Counted from the first letter of the stretch, positions 36,886 to 46,556 are shown. The stretch: DNA of 64,000 bases from JAXHMM01 sp964528445 (GCA_964528445.1 CAZGSL010000003.1:1-64000), one strand, 5' to 3'. Numbers and translations are program-made. Notes: generated from the letters alone by a model not told the origin.

Positions 36886-37988
36886 GAGATGCGCCGTTTC
36901 CGGTTCCGGATGTAGTCCTCGAAGATGTACCCTCCCAGGTTGTCCAGCGAGGCGAAGTAGGCCCGCCCCTTGTTGGCCTCGGTAAGCTCTCGAACGAAAT
37001 TCTGAAGGTAGGGATCGCGGGCAATCATAAAGGTGGTGATGTCGATGTCGTCCCTTCTGCACTTCACCGCCTCGTCCAGGACACGGTTGATGATTCTCCG
37101 GTCCAGGCCGAAGCTGTTCTTGTACATTCTGCCGTTCTCGATTATGCAGGAGGGCTTCCCGTCGGTGATCATAAAGATCTGCTTGTTGGCGTATTTCCTG
37201 CGGTGCAGGATGTGGCGGGCCAGTTCGAGCGCCTGCTGGGTGTTGGTGTGGTAGGGCCCCACCTTCAGATAGGGGAGATCCTCCACCTCCACCTGCCACG
37301 CCTCGTTGCCGAAAGCCACAATGTCGAGGGAGTCGGCCGCGTAGTTGTTCATGATCAGCTCCGAGAGCGCCATGGCCACTTTTTTCGCAGGCGTGATGCG
37401 GTCTTCCCCGTAGAGGATCATGGAGTGACTCAGGTCGATCAGCAGGACGGTGGCGACCGAAGTGTAGTGATCGGTTTCGTGCACCCGAAGATCGTCTTCC
37501 CGCAGGTTGAACCGGTCGATGTCGCTGTGGCGAAGCATGTTCATCATCGTCCCGACGCTGTCGATCTGACCGACGTCGTCGCCGGGTTTCCAGGAGCGTG
37601 TTTCGGGCTGCCGCTCCATCCCCTTCCCGGTATGCGGCGTCTGGTGGCTCCCGCTTTCGCCCTTGTCCAGGTTGCGGAAAACCTCCTCCAGGGAGCGCTT
37701 GCGCAGCGTCCGCTCGGTCTTGCGGGTCATGACCGGCACCTGGTCCTCATCTTCGTCGAGGTAGCCCCGCTTCTCCATCTCCTCGACGAAATCGTCTATC
37801 GTATAGTCGTCGAACTCCCCCGTGACATCGTATTCGTTCTCCAGCTCCCTCAGCCACTTCAGCGCCTGGGGGACGTCGCCGCTGGCGATGGTCAGGAGCT
37901 CCTGGAAGAGGTCCCAGAGTTTTTCAAAAGGGGCTTCGCCCTTGCCGCGGGCAAAGCGCTCGTCCCATTGCTGATACTTGAAATGCAT
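36882..37988 (-). CDS. VWA-domain protein
   Basis: A 368-residue protein with an N-terminal helical region (1-170, charged) and a C-terminal von Willebrand factor A domain. The MIDAS motif DLSHS is at residues 185-189 (LLIDLSHSM), with further metal ligands likely at ThrAsp in FMITDGKPS. Such cytosolic VWA proteins usually work with a MoxR or magnesium-chelatase-like AAA ATPase. None is adjacent here, so the partner must lie elsewhere. No signal peptide. Convergent and overlapping with ompH copy 3; divergent from rnhB across 85 bp. Confidence 0.85.
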   Translation of the reverse strand: MHFKYQQWDERFARGKGEAPFEKLWDLFQELLTIASGDVPQALKWLRELENEYDVTGEFDDYTIDDFVEEMEKRGYLDEDEDQVPVMTRKTERTLRKRSLEEVFRNLDKGESGSHQTPHTGKGMERQPETRSWKPGDDVGQIDSVGTMMNMLRHSDIDRFNLREDDLRVHETDHYTSVATVLLIDLSHSMILYGEDRITPAKKVAMALSELIMNNYAADSLDIVAFGNEAWQVEVEDLPYLKVGPYHTNTQQALELARHILHRRKYANKQIFMITDGKPSCIIENGRMYKNSFGLDRRIINRVLDEAVKCRRDDIDITTFMIARDPYLQNFVRELTEANKGRAYFASLDNLGGYIFEDYIRNRKRRIS

Positions 37989-38073
37989 GGCGAAAAGATT
38001 GACCTTGATCCGGTATTGTTAAACGGGCTGGCCGCCCTTTTCATTCACGCACCTCCCGACAGAGGGAAAGTAT

Positions 38074-38697
38074 ATGGATCGTCTGGAAATAGAAAACAGG
38101 CTGTGGAGCGAGGGATACCGAAGGGTAATGGGACTGGACGAGGTGGGGCGCGGCTGCCTCTCCGGCCCGGTGGTGGCGGCGGGCGTGATCCTTTCGGCCG
38201 AAAACGTCCCGGAGGGGATCCGCGACAGCAAGCGCATGAGCCTCGACGAGCGGGAACGCCTGGAGGAGATTATCAAACGGGAGGCCGAGTACTGGACCAT
38301 CCGCTGGTGCGGCCCCGGGGAGATCGACCGGCTGAACATCCTCCGGGCATCCATGGAAGCCATGAAGCAGTGCGCGGAAGAGGAGGGGGCGGACCCCGAC
38401 TACCTGCTGGTCGACGGCAACCGCTTTCCCGGGGGCGTGGTACCTCATCGCTGTCTGGTGGGGGGAGACGACCGTTCGCTCTCCATCGGGGCGGCGTCGA
38501 TCCTGGCCAAGGTTTACCGCGACCGCCTTATGAAGGAGCTTCACCGGAAGTATCCCCACTACGGCTGGAAAACCAACGTGGGATATCCTACCCGCGAGCA
38601 CTACCGGGGGCTGGCGGAATATGGCTACACGCCCCACCACCGCCGCAGCTTCCGCCTGCGGACCGACAAGAAGTACGAGCCCCGGGAGGAGAGGTAG
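38074..38697 (+). CDS. rnhB: Ribonuclease HII
   Basis: A 207-residue RNase HII that removes ribonucleotides embedded in DNA. The acidic metal-binding residues are in GLDEVGRGCLSGPVVAA (Asp22, Glu23) and LLVDGNRFPGG; the DSKRMS motif and the C-terminal YPTREHYRGLAEYGYTPHHR segment are typical. Length is standard. It is convergent with rodA, whose stop is 20 bp away. Confidence 0.95.
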   Translation: MDRLEIENRLWSEGYRRVMGLDEVGRGCLSGPVVAAGVILSAENVPEGIRDSKRMSLDERERLEEIIKREAEYWTIRWCGPGEIDRLNILRASMEAMKQCAEEEGADPDYLLVDGNRFPGGVVPHRCLVGGDDRSLSIGAASILAKVYRDRLMKELHRKYPHYGWKTNVGYPTREHYRGLAEYGYTPHHRRSFRLRTDKKYEPREER

Positions 38698-38716
38698 CAG
38701 GTTTCCCGCCCGGCGG

Positions 38717-39967
38717 CTACCCGTAGATGCTGAACCGGCGCCGGTAGAAATCCAGGTTGAGGCAGATCGCCAGCATGAGGGTGTTGGTCAGCAGGGCCGA
38801 TCCCCCGTAGCTGATAAACGGCAGCGGGAGGCCGATCACCGGCAGCAGGGCGGTGGCGCTGCCCACGTTGATGAAGAAGTGGATAAAATAGATGGTCGTC
38901 ACCCCTACGATGACCAGTTGCGCGAACGGGGATTTGTGGGAGCTGGCGCTGTTCAGCAGGCGCATCAGCAGTCCCATGAAGAGCAGCAGCACGAGACTGG
39001 AGCCGAGGAAACCGAACTCCTCCCCGATTACGCAGAAGATGAAGTCGGTCCACTGCTCGGGCAGAAACCGCAGCTGCGTCTGCGTCCCCTCCGTGAATCC
39101 CTTCCCGAAAAGTCCTCCCGAGCCGATGGCCGTCTTGGCCTGGATGATGTTCCAGCCCGCGCCCTGGGGATCGAAGGAGGGGTTGGTGAACGCTTCGATC
39201 CTTGCCCGCTGGTGGGGCTGCAGGACCTGGAAGAGGGCCACCTGCATGCCGATCACGATCAGGAGTCCGCTCGCGAAAGAGACGAACGTCAGCCAGGTCC
39301 GCCGCTGAATCAGGAAGATGGCCAGCGTGATGAGCACGGCCGCGATCAGTCCCCAGTACCATCCGACGATCGTCAGGTACCCGATGACGGCGGGAGAGAT
39401 CATCAGCAGCGAGATGCCGTAGGGAAGCCCCGACCAGAAAAGCATGACGGGGATCAGGGCCAGGAAGACCAGCCCCGTCCCGCTGTCGTTCTGGAGAAAG
39501 ACCAGCACGGCCGGCAGGAGAATGAGTCCCACGGTGGTGAGTGCGTAGCGCAGGTTCTCGGTAGAGACGTTCCGCTGGCCGGTGAGGTAGTTGGCCACCG
39601 CCAGGATGGTGGCGACCTTCATCAGCTCGCTGGTCTGCAGGTTCAAGGGTCCGAGTACCAGCCAGCTGCGTGCCCCGTTGACCTCCCGCCCGAAGAGGAG
39701 GGTCAGGATCATGAGGAGAATGCAGAAGGCGTAGAAGAGGTAGGATCCCTCCCGGAAGTTGCGCGGGTCGACGAACTGCATGCCAACCAGGATAATCACG
39801 GCGATGCCGAACGCAATGAGCTGCTTCCAGAAATTGACCTGGATATATTCCGGCAGAAACTGCGAAACCGGTCCCTGCGTGGCACTGTAGATGGCCACCA
39901 GCCCGATGCTGCAGAGCACTCCCCACAGCAGCACCATCATCCAGTTGAGTTCGCGCAGGCTGTTCAT
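38717..39967 (-). CDS. rodA: RodA, SEDS-family peptidoglycan glycosyltransferase
   Basis: A 416-residue SEDS protein with about ten membrane helices that polymerises lipid II during cell elongation together with PBP2. Family segments include GLVAIYSATQGP near the N-terminus, AKTAIGSGGLFGKGF (large loop) and the end PVIGLPLPFISYGGSALLTN. It overlaps mrdA by 4 bp and is the last gene of the mre operon, as in E. coli-type and Bacteroidota elongation clusters. Confidence 0.95.
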   Translation of the reverse strand: MNSLRELNWMMVLLWGVLCSIGLVAIYSATQGPVSQFLPEYIQVNFWKQLIAFGIAVIILVGMQFVDPRNFREGSYLFYAFCILLMILTLLFGREVNGARSWLVLGPLNLQTSELMKVATILAVANYLTGQRNVSTENLRYALTTVGLILLPAVLVFLQNDSGTGLVFLALIPVMLFWSGLPYGISLLMISPAVIGYLTIVGWYWGLIAAVLITLAIFLIQRRTWLTFVSFASGLLIVIGMQVALFQVLQPHQRARIEAFTNPSFDPQGAGWNIIQAKTAIGSGGLFGKGFTEGTQTQLRFLPEQWTDFIFCVIGEEFGFLGSSLVLLLFMGLLMRLLNSASSHKSPFAQLVIVGVTTIYFIHFFINVGSATALLPVIGLPLPFISYGGSALLTNTLMLAICLNLDFYRRRFSIYG

Positions 39968-41823
39968 TCGGGTGTAATGGTTTCCGGTTCGTCCGCTTCC
40001 AGGGGAGGCGGCTCAAAGTTGATGACTTCGTCGTATATCCACTGCCGGTTGGGGGCGATCTCGCCGTTCAGGTACTTTTCGATCATCAGGGAGGCAATGG
40101 GGGCCGCGGATACGGATCCGTAGCCGGCGTTCTCCACGAGGACGGCCACGGCGATCTGCGGGTCCTCCATGGGGGCGAAGGCGATGAACCAGCCGTGGTC
40201 CCGCCCGTGCGGGTTTTGGGCGGTCCCGGTTTTGCCCGCCACGCGGATGCTGTCGAGGTTGGCCCGCCACTGGCCGCTCCCGTTCGTAACCACGCGGCGC
40301 ATTCCCTGCCGGACCACCCGGAGATCATCCGCGTCCAGCCACTCGATGCGCTCCCGCGAGGCGTCCGTATAGAGGACGGTGCCGTCGCTGCGGCTGATGC
40401 TGTTGACCAGGTGAGGCTGGACCCGGTAGCCGCCGTTGCCGATCTGGGCGGCCACCAGTGCCATCTGCATGGGAGAGACCGAAAGGTAACCCTGTCCGAC
40501 GCCCATGCTCATCAGGTCGCCCAGTCCCCACCTTCCTTCGCCCAGCTGGCGGTTCAGCCAGGTGCTGTCCGGGAGAATGCCGGGCGACTCGTTGGGGAGG
40601 TCGATGCGGGTGGGTTGTCCGAGCCCCATGCTGTGGGCCAGCTCGTGCCAGCGGTTGATCCCGCGGCTGGAGATCATCCGGTCCATAAGCCAGAAAAAGA
40701 AGGTGTTGGAAGACTGCTCCAGGGCGCGCCCCACGTTGTAGACGCCGGGATCGGCCAGGTCGTGGTAGCGGCGTCCCCGCATGTAATACCCGGGATTGTC
40801 GATCTCCGTCTCGGGCGTGATCAGTCCCGTCTCCAGTCCCATAAGCGCCATGACCGGCTTGAAGGTGGATCCCGGCGGCTGCATGCTGGAGACGGCGCGG
40901 TTGTAGAGCGGATCGGTGGTATCGGCGTTGACCTGCTGCCAGTACGTCGAGTCAATCCGACCGGAGAGTTTCCTTATGTCGAACTGGGGAGCGCTCGCCA
41001 TGGCCAGGACGGCGCCGTTGCCGGGATTGAGGGCCACGGCCGCGCCCCGTTTCCCCTCCATAAGCTCTTCCGCCATCAGCTGCAGGTCGGTGTCGAGGGT
41101 GGTATGCAGGTCGGCCCCTTCGACGGGCGACTCGTCCAGGGAGCCGTTGTCGTAGCTGCCGAGAGACTGTCCCAGGGCGTTGATCTTCAGGTACTCCATG
41201 CCCGTCTCCCCCCGCAGGTAGCTGTCGTATACCATCTCCAGCCCGCTTTTCCCGACCTTGTCGCCCAGATGGTAGCGGTCGGAATTACGGTACTGCTCGG
41301 GCGAAACCTCGCTGAGATATCCCATGATGTGAGAGGCGTTGAGGCTGTCCACCGGGTAGTGCCGCTTGCTCTCTACCTGGTGGCCGATGCCCGGAAGTTT
41401 CCAGATGTTCTCCTGCAGGGCGGAGAAATTGCGGAAATCCACCTCCGTGAAGAGCCGGGAGGAGCGGTACCAGGAGTAGTTACGTGCCTCCCGCACCCGC
41501 TCTTCCACCACCTCCAGGGGCTTGTCCAGCAGATCGGCCAGGATTTCGTTGTTTTCGGGATCGTAATTCGCGGGGGTGACGGTGATGGTATACATCGGTT
41601 CGTTGTCCACCAGCAGCCGGCCGCTGCGGTCGTATATGAGTCCTCTGGCCGGGGTTACCGGCTCCTGGCGCAGGGAGTTCTCCCTGCTCAGCGGCCCGTA
41701 GGTTTCGTGCTGGACCAGCTGGAGCTGCACCAGGCGGCCCAGAATCACCAGGGCCAGGCCGATCATTACGACCTGGAGCACGCGGATGGAAATTTTTGTG
41801 CGTTGATGTGACCGTCCGGCCAT
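39964..41823 (-). CDS. mrdA: Penicillin-binding protein 2
   Basis: A 619-residue class B PBP, the elongation-specific transpeptidase. One membrane anchor (about 13-33) is followed by the pedestal domain (RGLIYDRSGRLLVDN) and the transpeptidase domain. The active-site motifs are Ser319-x-x-Lys322 (PPGSTFKPV), Ser371-Ser372-Asn373 and Lys531-Thr532-Gly533 (AGKTGTAQNP). The protein is coupled to rodA by a 4-bp overlap and lies 10 bp after mreD, forming the Rod complex gene set. Confidence 0.96.
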   Translation of the reverse strand: MAGRSHQRTKISIRVLQVVMIGLALVILGRLVQLQLVQHETYGPLSRENSLRQEPVTPARGLIYDRSGRLLVDNEPMYTITVTPANYDPENNEILADLLDKPLEVVEERVREARNYSWYRSSRLFTEVDFRNFSALQENIWKLPGIGHQVESKRHYPVDSLNASHIMGYLSEVSPEQYRNSDRYHLGDKVGKSGLEMVYDSYLRGETGMEYLKINALGQSLGSYDNGSLDESPVEGADLHTTLDTDLQLMAEELMEGKRGAAVALNPGNGAVLAMASAPQFDIRKLSGRIDSTYWQQVNADTTDPLYNRAVSSMQPPGSTFKPVMALMGLETGLITPETEIDNPGYYMRGRRYHDLADPGVYNVGRALEQSSNTFFFWLMDRMISSRGINRWHELAHSMGLGQPTRIDLPNESPGILPDSTWLNRQLGEGRWGLGDLMSMGVGQGYLSVSPMQMALVAAQIGNGGYRVQPHLVNSISRSDGTVLYTDASRERIEWLDADDLRVVRQGMRRVVTNGSGQWRANLDSIRVAGKTGTAQNPHGRDHGWFIAFAPMEDPQIAVAVLVENAGYGSVSAAPIASLMIEKYLNGEIAPNRQWIYDEVINFEPPPLEADEPETITPE

Positions 41824-41833
41824 CTGTTGCGTC

Positions 41834-42304
41834 CTACTTGGTTCGAAAAAGGTGAATGAATCCCGCGAGCACCATGGTATAGATACTGCCCCCGATCCAC
41901 TGCCGCCAGAACAGCACCTCCCCTGAGTAGGTTTGAACCAGCTGGGTCAAACCCAGGAAGACCAGGTTGTGGGCCAGGCTGGCGATGAACACGGTCAGGA
42001 CGACCTGGTTCATCACCAGCCGCGTATCGCCTCCCCTGGGCAGCAGATGGTGTCCCATGAAGGCAATTAACGTCTTGGCAAACATGTTTAGTCCCCACAA
42101 ATCCAGCATCGCGTCCTGCGCCAGTCCCAGGAACGCCCCCATCAGGATGGCGGAGGTCCGGTCGCTCCGGCTCATGTACCAGAGCAGAAAAAGAAGCACC
42201 AGGTCGGGCTGGACGTCGAAGATTTTCAGGTGGCGGAACAGGATTATCTGGACCACGACGAATCCCAGTCCCCCCGCGATATTTTTGATATTCTCAGAAC
42301 TCAT
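41834..42304 (-). CDS. mreD: MreD rod-shape protein
   Basis: A 156-residue small membrane protein with about five helices. Sequence conservation of MreD is low, but position between mreC and mrdA, size and the helix pattern (GFVVVQIILFRHLKIFDVQPDLVLLFL) make it secure. FLGLAQDAMLDLWGLN resembles the family loop. It overlaps mreC by 4 bp. Confidence 0.9.
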   Translation of the reverse strand: MSSENIKNIAGGLGFVVVQIILFRHLKIFDVQPDLVLLFLLWYMSRSDRTSAILMGAFLGLAQDAMLDLWGLNMFAKTLIAFMGHHLLPRGGDTRLVMNQVVLTVFIASLAHNLVFLGLTQLVQTYSGEVLFWRQWIGGSIYTMVLAGFIHLFRTK

Positions 42305-43143
42305 TCAAACATCTCCCGGTACTCCTCGTTGAGCTCCCGGACCGTGGTGTCCGGAGTGAAATTCACCAGGAATCCCTCGGCCAGGCTGTGCAGATCCACA
42401 AAGGGCCGGAGGAATATCCGCTGGGTCTCCTTGCCCTCCAGGGTCTCGGTCCGCACCACGCTGCCGATGGGGATGTTGGGGGGAAACTGGTTGCTGTAGC
42501 CCGACGTCACCACGACCTCGCCCGTATCCACCTCCACGGTCTGGGGCACATAATTCAGCACCAGTTCGTAGATGCTGTCGCTGTTCCACGAGACGATACC
42601 GGGCTGGTTCGAGCCGAGCAGCTTCGCGCTCACGCGAAAAAGGGAGTTGTAAAAGGGCATGACCTGGGCGTAGGAACCGGACGTGAGGATCACTTTCCCC
42701 ACGAGCCCGTCCGCCGCCACCATCGGCATGCCCTCACGGACCTCCGCCCCCTCTCCCAGGTCTACCGTCAGAAAGTTGTTGATCTCGTTGAGCTCCTTGC
42801 CCACCACCCGCACCGGGTGGAGCTCCAGCGGACTTTCCCGCCTCAGTTGCAGCAGTTCGCGCAGCTCTTCGTTCCGCTGTCCGGCGGCCCGCAGACGGTT
42901 GAGCTCGTCGTTCAGCAGCACGTTCTGCTTGCGCAGGTAGGTGTTGGTGGTCAGCGCCTGCCGGTAGACCCTGATGTTGGAGAGGGGTTCCTCCAGGTAG
43001 CTGAACAGGGTGATGGAGACTTTCCTGAGGTTGTCGATCCCCCCCTGGTAGCGTCCCATCATCAGCGCGAGGGAGAACACCAGCAGCAGGGCCGTAATGA
43101 TATGGTCCTTGGCATCGGATATGCGTGGGATTCGAAAGCGCAT
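42301..43143 (-). CDS. mreC: MreC rod-shape protein
   Basis: A 280-residue bitopic protein with one N-terminal membrane helix (ITALLLVFSLALMMG), a periplasmic coiled coil (about 60-100, RKQNVLLNDELNRLRAAG) and the tandem beta-barrel MreC domain (VVGKELNEINNFLTVDLGEG, LVGKVILTSGSYAQVMPF, VVTSGYSNQFPPNIPIG). It scaffolds the elongation machinery. Starts 16 bp after mreB. Confidence 0.93.
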   Translation of the reverse strand: MRFRIPRISDAKDHIITALLLVFSLALMMGRYQGGIDNLRKVSITLFSYLEEPLSNIRVYRQALTTNTYLRKQNVLLNDELNRLRAAGQRNEELRELLQLRRESPLELHPVRVVGKELNEINNFLTVDLGEGAEVREGMPMVAADGLVGKVILTSGSYAQVMPFYNSLFRVSAKLLGSNQPGIVSWNSDSIYELVLNYVPQTVEVDTGEVVVTSGYSNQFPPNIPIGSVVRTETLEGKETQRIFLRPFVDLHSLAEGFLVNFTPDTTVRELNEEYREMFE

Positions 43144-43159
43144 TCCCCCCTCTCTTATT

Positions 43160-44212
43160 TCATGTTATGACGGTTCGGTAGTAATCGATATTCTTCAGGA
43201 TGGTGCCCGTGCCCCGGACAACGGCGGTGAGGGGATCTTCCGCGATGTGCACCGGCAGGTCCGTGGTTTCCATAATGAGTTTGTCCAGGTTTTTCAGCAG
43301 GGCCCCGCCGCCGGTCAGCATGATCCCACGGTCCAGGATATCCGCGGAGAGTTCGGGAGGAGTCTGCTCGAGGGATTTGGTGATGGATTCGACGATGGTG
43401 TTGACCGATTCTGAGATCGCCTCCCGCACATCCTTCGAGGTGACGTGCCGGGTCCGGGGAACGCCGTTTACAAGGTCCCGCCCCTTGGTCACCATCTCCA
43501 GCTCCTCGTCCAGCGGCGCGGCGGACCCGATCTCGCATTTGATGCTTTCGGCCGTCCGCTCGCCGATCAGCAGGTTGTGATTGCGCCGGAAGTAGTTGAT
43601 GATATCCTCGTTCAGCTCGTCTCCCCCCAGCCGTATGGACTGGGCATAGACGATGCCCGAGAGGGCGATGACCGCGATTTCGGTGGTGCCGCCCCCGATG
43701 TCCACGATCATGTTGCCTATGGGTTCGTGCACGTTGAGCCCGATGCCGATGGCCGCCGCCATCGGCTCGTCCACCAGGTAGACCTCCTTCGCGCCCGCGT
43801 GCTCCGCGCTGTCCCTCACCGCCCTGCGTTCCACTTCGGTGATGCCGCTGGGGACGCAGACCACCATCTGCCGGGTGCTGGAATACCATTTCATCTTGAC
43901 TTTCTTGATCATCCCGCGGATCATCATCTCCGCGACTTCAAAATCGGCAATGACGCCGTCGCGCAGGGGGCGTACGGTTCGGATGTTCTTGTGGGTTTTT
44001 TCGTGCATCAGGCGCGCCTCGTGGCCGCTCGCTACCGGTTCGTTCTGCATGTTGAGGGCCACGATGGAGGGTTCGTTCAGGACGATCCCCTCATCCCGCG
44101 AGTAGATCAGCGTATTGGCGGTTCCCAGGTCGATGGCGATATCGGTATAGAGCCAGTCGAATAGTCCCTTCTTCTGCTCGTTTCGGGTCTGCTGCGATTG
44201 AGCGTTTTCCAT
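43160..44212 (-). CDS. mreB: MreB actin-like rod-shape protein
   Basis: A 350-residue bacterial actin that guides wall synthesis along the cell cylinder. Phosphate and nucleotide sites include IDLGTANTLIY, NMIVDIGGGTTEIAVIAL and ILDRGIMLTGGGALL. The start MENAQSQQTRNEQKK gives a short charged leader before DIAIDLGTANT; membrane-binding residues LFDWLY sit there. It is the first gene of mreBCD-mrdA-rodA. A rod-shaped cell is expected. Confidence 0.97.
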   Translation of the reverse strand: MENAQSQQTRNEQKKGLFDWLYTDIAIDLGTANTLIYSRDEGIVLNEPSIVALNMQNEPVASGHEARLMHEKTHKNIRTVRPLRDGVIADFEVAEMMIRGMIKKVKMKWYSSTRQMVVCVPSGITEVERRAVRDSAEHAGAKEVYLVDEPMAAAIGIGLNVHEPIGNMIVDIGGGTTEIAVIALSGIVYAQSIRLGGDELNEDIINYFRRNHNLLIGERTAESIKCEIGSAAPLDEELEMVTKGRDLVNGVPRTRHVTSKDVREAISESVNTIVESITKSLEQTPPELSADILDRGIMLTGGGALLKNLDKLIMETTDLPVHIAEDPLTAVVRGTGTILKNIDYYRTVIT

Positions 44213-44294
44213 GGTCTGCCTGATAAGGTATACTCTGGGGCTGCGATTAAATAACGGTCAAAAATGACGATTGAAAATACAAGATTGTCAATCT

Positions 44295-44313
44295 ATTTGC
44301 GAATATAGCAAAT
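44295..44313. promoter_or_regulatory. Small inverted repeat upstream of mreB
   Basis: ATTTGC (44295-44300) and GCAAAT (44308-44313) are exact complements around seven bases, in the AT-rich 112-bp gap between purH and mreB. On the minus strand the gap also holds TTGACA, about 20 bp further on toward mreB. This is the likely promoter zone of the mre operon, or a weak stop for purH. Confidence 0.3.
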
Positions 44314-44324
44314 TAAACGGTGGG

Positions 44325-45899
44325 TCAGTGGCGGAAGTGTCTTTTCCCCGTGAATATCATGGCCATATCCTCCCGGTCGGCCGCCTGGATGACCTCCTCG
44401 TCGCGAATGCTACCGCCGGGCTGAATCACCCCGGTGGCCCCGGCTTCGGCGGCCGCCTCCACCCCGTCGGCGAACGGGAAAAAAGCGTCGGAGGCGACGG
44501 CGGCGCCCTCCAGGGAGAGCCCCTCCCGGCGCGCTTTCGCGATGGCGATCCTGGACGCCTCCACGCGGCTGGTCTGCCCGCCCCCGATGCCGACCGTGCT
44601 CCCGTCCCGGGCGTAGACGATGGCGTTGGACTTGACGTGCTTGACCACTTTCCAGGCAAATATCAGGTTGGCGATCTCCGCTTCGGAGGGTTCCCGGCGG
44701 GTGACCACCCGGTAGTCCCGGTAGCGGATCTCCCCGACATCGGCCTCCTGGCTCAGGGCGCCCCCGAAGAGGCTGCGGACCTGGCGGGGGCGATCCCGGC
44801 CGACCGGCTTCAGGATGCGGATCAGGCGCCGTTTCTGCTTCTGGCGGAGCAGTTCCAGCGCCTCCTCCTCGAAGGCGGGGGCCAGGATGATCTCGGTAAA
44901 AATTTCGTCCACCGCCCGGGCCGTCTCCAGGTCCATCGGGCGGTTCACCACCACGATTCCCCCGAAAGGCGACTCGGTGTCGGTGCGGAAGGCGTTTTCC
45001 CACGCCTCCGCCAGGGTATCTGCGGTGGCCACGCCGCAGGGCACGGTGTGCTTGAAGATGGCGCAGGTGGGGTCGGAATCCGCAAAGTCGCCGATCAGGT
45101 TCAGCGCCGCGTCCACGTCCGTCAGGTTGTTGTAGCTGAGCTGTCTGCCGTGGAAACAGTCGATGTACTCCTCCTGGGTGCCGTAGAGGGCGGCTTTCTG
45201 GTGGGGATTCTCCCCGTAGCGGAGCTGCTGTGAGCGCGACAGGGCGATGTTGAGCTGGTCCGGGTTCTCCCCCCCGAAGCGGTCCTCGAACCAGCCGGAT
45301 ATCTGCACGTCGTACGCCGCCGTATGGTGGAAGGCGCTGCGGGCGAGTTCCCGGCGAAATTCGAAGGAGACTCTCCCCTTCGATTCCAGCTCGTCCGCCA
45401 GCTGCCCGTACTGATCGGGGGAGGTGAGCACGGCCACGTGGGCGAAGTTCTTGGCCGCCGCCCGGACCAGGGTGGGTCCGCCGATATCAATGTATTCCGT
45501 GGCCGCCGCCGGGGTGCTGTCGGCCCGACCGGCAACTTCCCGGAAAGGGTAGAGGTTGACCGCCACCAGCTGAATGGGTTCCATCCCCAGCCGCTCCAGC
45601 TCTTTCAGGTCGGGATCGTGGCTGCTGCGGGCCAGTATAGGGCCGTGGATGCGGGGATGGAGGGTTTTTACCCGCCCGTCGAGCATCTCCTCCGAGCCGG
45701 TGATCTCCGATACCCCGGTCACCGGAAGGTCCCACGAGCGGATCGCGGCGGCGGTCCCTCCCGTGGAGATCATCTCCACGCCCGCGGCGTGCAGGGAGCG
45801 GGCCAGGGATTCGAGCCCCGTCTTGTCGGATACGGAGATCAGCGCGCGTTTGACGTCGAGGTCGTTTTCGGGAAGGGAGTCGAGCGGGTTAAGGGACAC
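44325..45899 (-). CDS. purH: Bifunctional AICAR formyltransferase / IMP cyclohydrolase
   Basis: A 524-residue PurH that catalyses the last two steps of IMP synthesis. The N-terminal cyclohydrolase (MGS-like domain, residues 10-140) shows SVSDKTGLESLARSL, ISTGGTAAAIRS and LDGRVKTLHPRIHG. The C-terminal formyltransferase shows FKHTVPCGVATADTL, with the usual KHxNPCG motif altered to KHTVPCG, and SDAFFPFADGVEAAAEAG. It follows purN by 9 bp on the same strand. Confidence 0.96.
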   Translation of the reverse strand: MSLNPLDSLPENDLDVKRALISVSDKTGLESLARSLHAAGVEMISTGGTAAAIRSWDLPVTGVSEITGSEEMLDGRVKTLHPRIHGPILARSSHDPDLKELERLGMEPIQLVAVNLYPFREVAGRADSTPAAATEYIDIGGPTLVRAAAKNFAHVAVLTSPDQYGQLADELESKGRVSFEFRRELARSAFHHTAAYDVQISGWFEDRFGGENPDQLNIALSRSQQLRYGENPHQKAALYGTQEEYIDCFHGRQLSYNNLTDVDAALNLIGDFADSDPTCAIFKHTVPCGVATADTLAEAWENAFRTDTESPFGGIVVVNRPMDLETARAVDEIFTEIILAPAFEEEALELLRQKQKRRLIRILKPVGRDRPRQVRSLFGGALSQEADVGEIRYRDYRVVTRREPSEAEIANLIFAWKVVKHVKSNAIVYARDGSTVGIGGGQTSRVEASRIAIAKARREGLSLEGAAVASDAFFPFADGVEAAAEAGATGVIQPGGSIRDEEVIQAADREDMAMIFTGKRHFRH

Positions 45900-45908
45900 G
45901 GGAGTGGG

Positions 45909-46556
45909 TTAGGAGTTGGAATTCTGTTCCTCGAGGAGGCGGCCGACCACGCGGGGCAGAAGCTCGTGCTCTTTTTCGAGCACCCGCTCCGCCAGGCTTT
46001 CGGGCGTGTCGCCGGGGCGTACGGGCACCGACTCGCGGTCGATGACCTCCCCTTCGTCGTACTGCTCGGTGACGTGGTGGACGCTGCAGCCCGACCGGGT
46101 TTCCCGGTTTTCGATGACGGCGCGGTGCACGTTCATTCCGTGAAAGCCCTTCCCCCCGTAGTCGGGCAGGAGGGCGGGGTGGATGTTGATAATGCTTCCC
46201 CGGTAGGCCGAGATCACTTCCGGGGGGATCTTCCGCAGGTAGCCGGCCAGCACGATAAGGTCGGGGCCCCATGCGCGGAGCACCTTCAGCAGCGCTTCCG
46301 CGAACCGGGAGTTCTTCTCGAACGCCCCGGGGTCCAGCACCCGCACCGGAATTCCGTGGTTCTCCGCCCGGCGGATGGCGCCGATTTCCCCCCTGTCGGT
46401 AATCAGTCCGGCGATGCGGGCTTCGATCCTGCCGGATTGGGCCGCGTCGATGAGCGCCTGGAAATTGGTGCCGGAACCGGAGGCAAAGACCACTATCTTT
46501 TTCAACGCCGGGGTCACTCTGGTGTTGGGGGTTCGGTTCGGCCGGAAGATAAGCAA
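45909..46556 (-). CDS. purN: Phosphoribosylglycinamide formyltransferase
   Basis: A 215-residue PurN that formylates GAR with 10-formyl-tetrahydrofolate. Blocks are FASGSGTNFQALIDAA, VLAGYLRKIPP, INIHPALLPDYGGKGFHG with the catalytic Asn/His, and VTEQYDEGEVIDRESV with the catalytic Asp. The start is uncertain: the frame opens with TTG at 46556, but conservation begins at KKIVVFASG, so GTG at 46517 or TTG at 46505 are also possible. Tightly followed by purH. Confidence 0.93.
   Translation of the reverse strand: MLIFRPNRTPNTRVTPALKKIVVFASGSGTNFQALIDAAQSGRIEARIAGLITDRGEIGAIRRAENHGIPVRVLDPGAFEKNSRFAEALLKVLRAWGPDLIVLAGYLRKIPPEVISAYRGSIINIHPALLPDYGGKGFHGMNVHRAVIENRETRSGCSVHHVTEQYDEGEVIDRESVPVRPGDTPESLAERVLEKEHELLPRVVGRLLEEQNSNS

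Noticed and set aside
44295..44313. The inverted repeat upstream of mreB as a rho-independent terminator of purH
   Set aside because: The stem is only 6 bp and AT-rich and no T-run follows on the minus strand, so it was kept only as a weak regulatory candidate.
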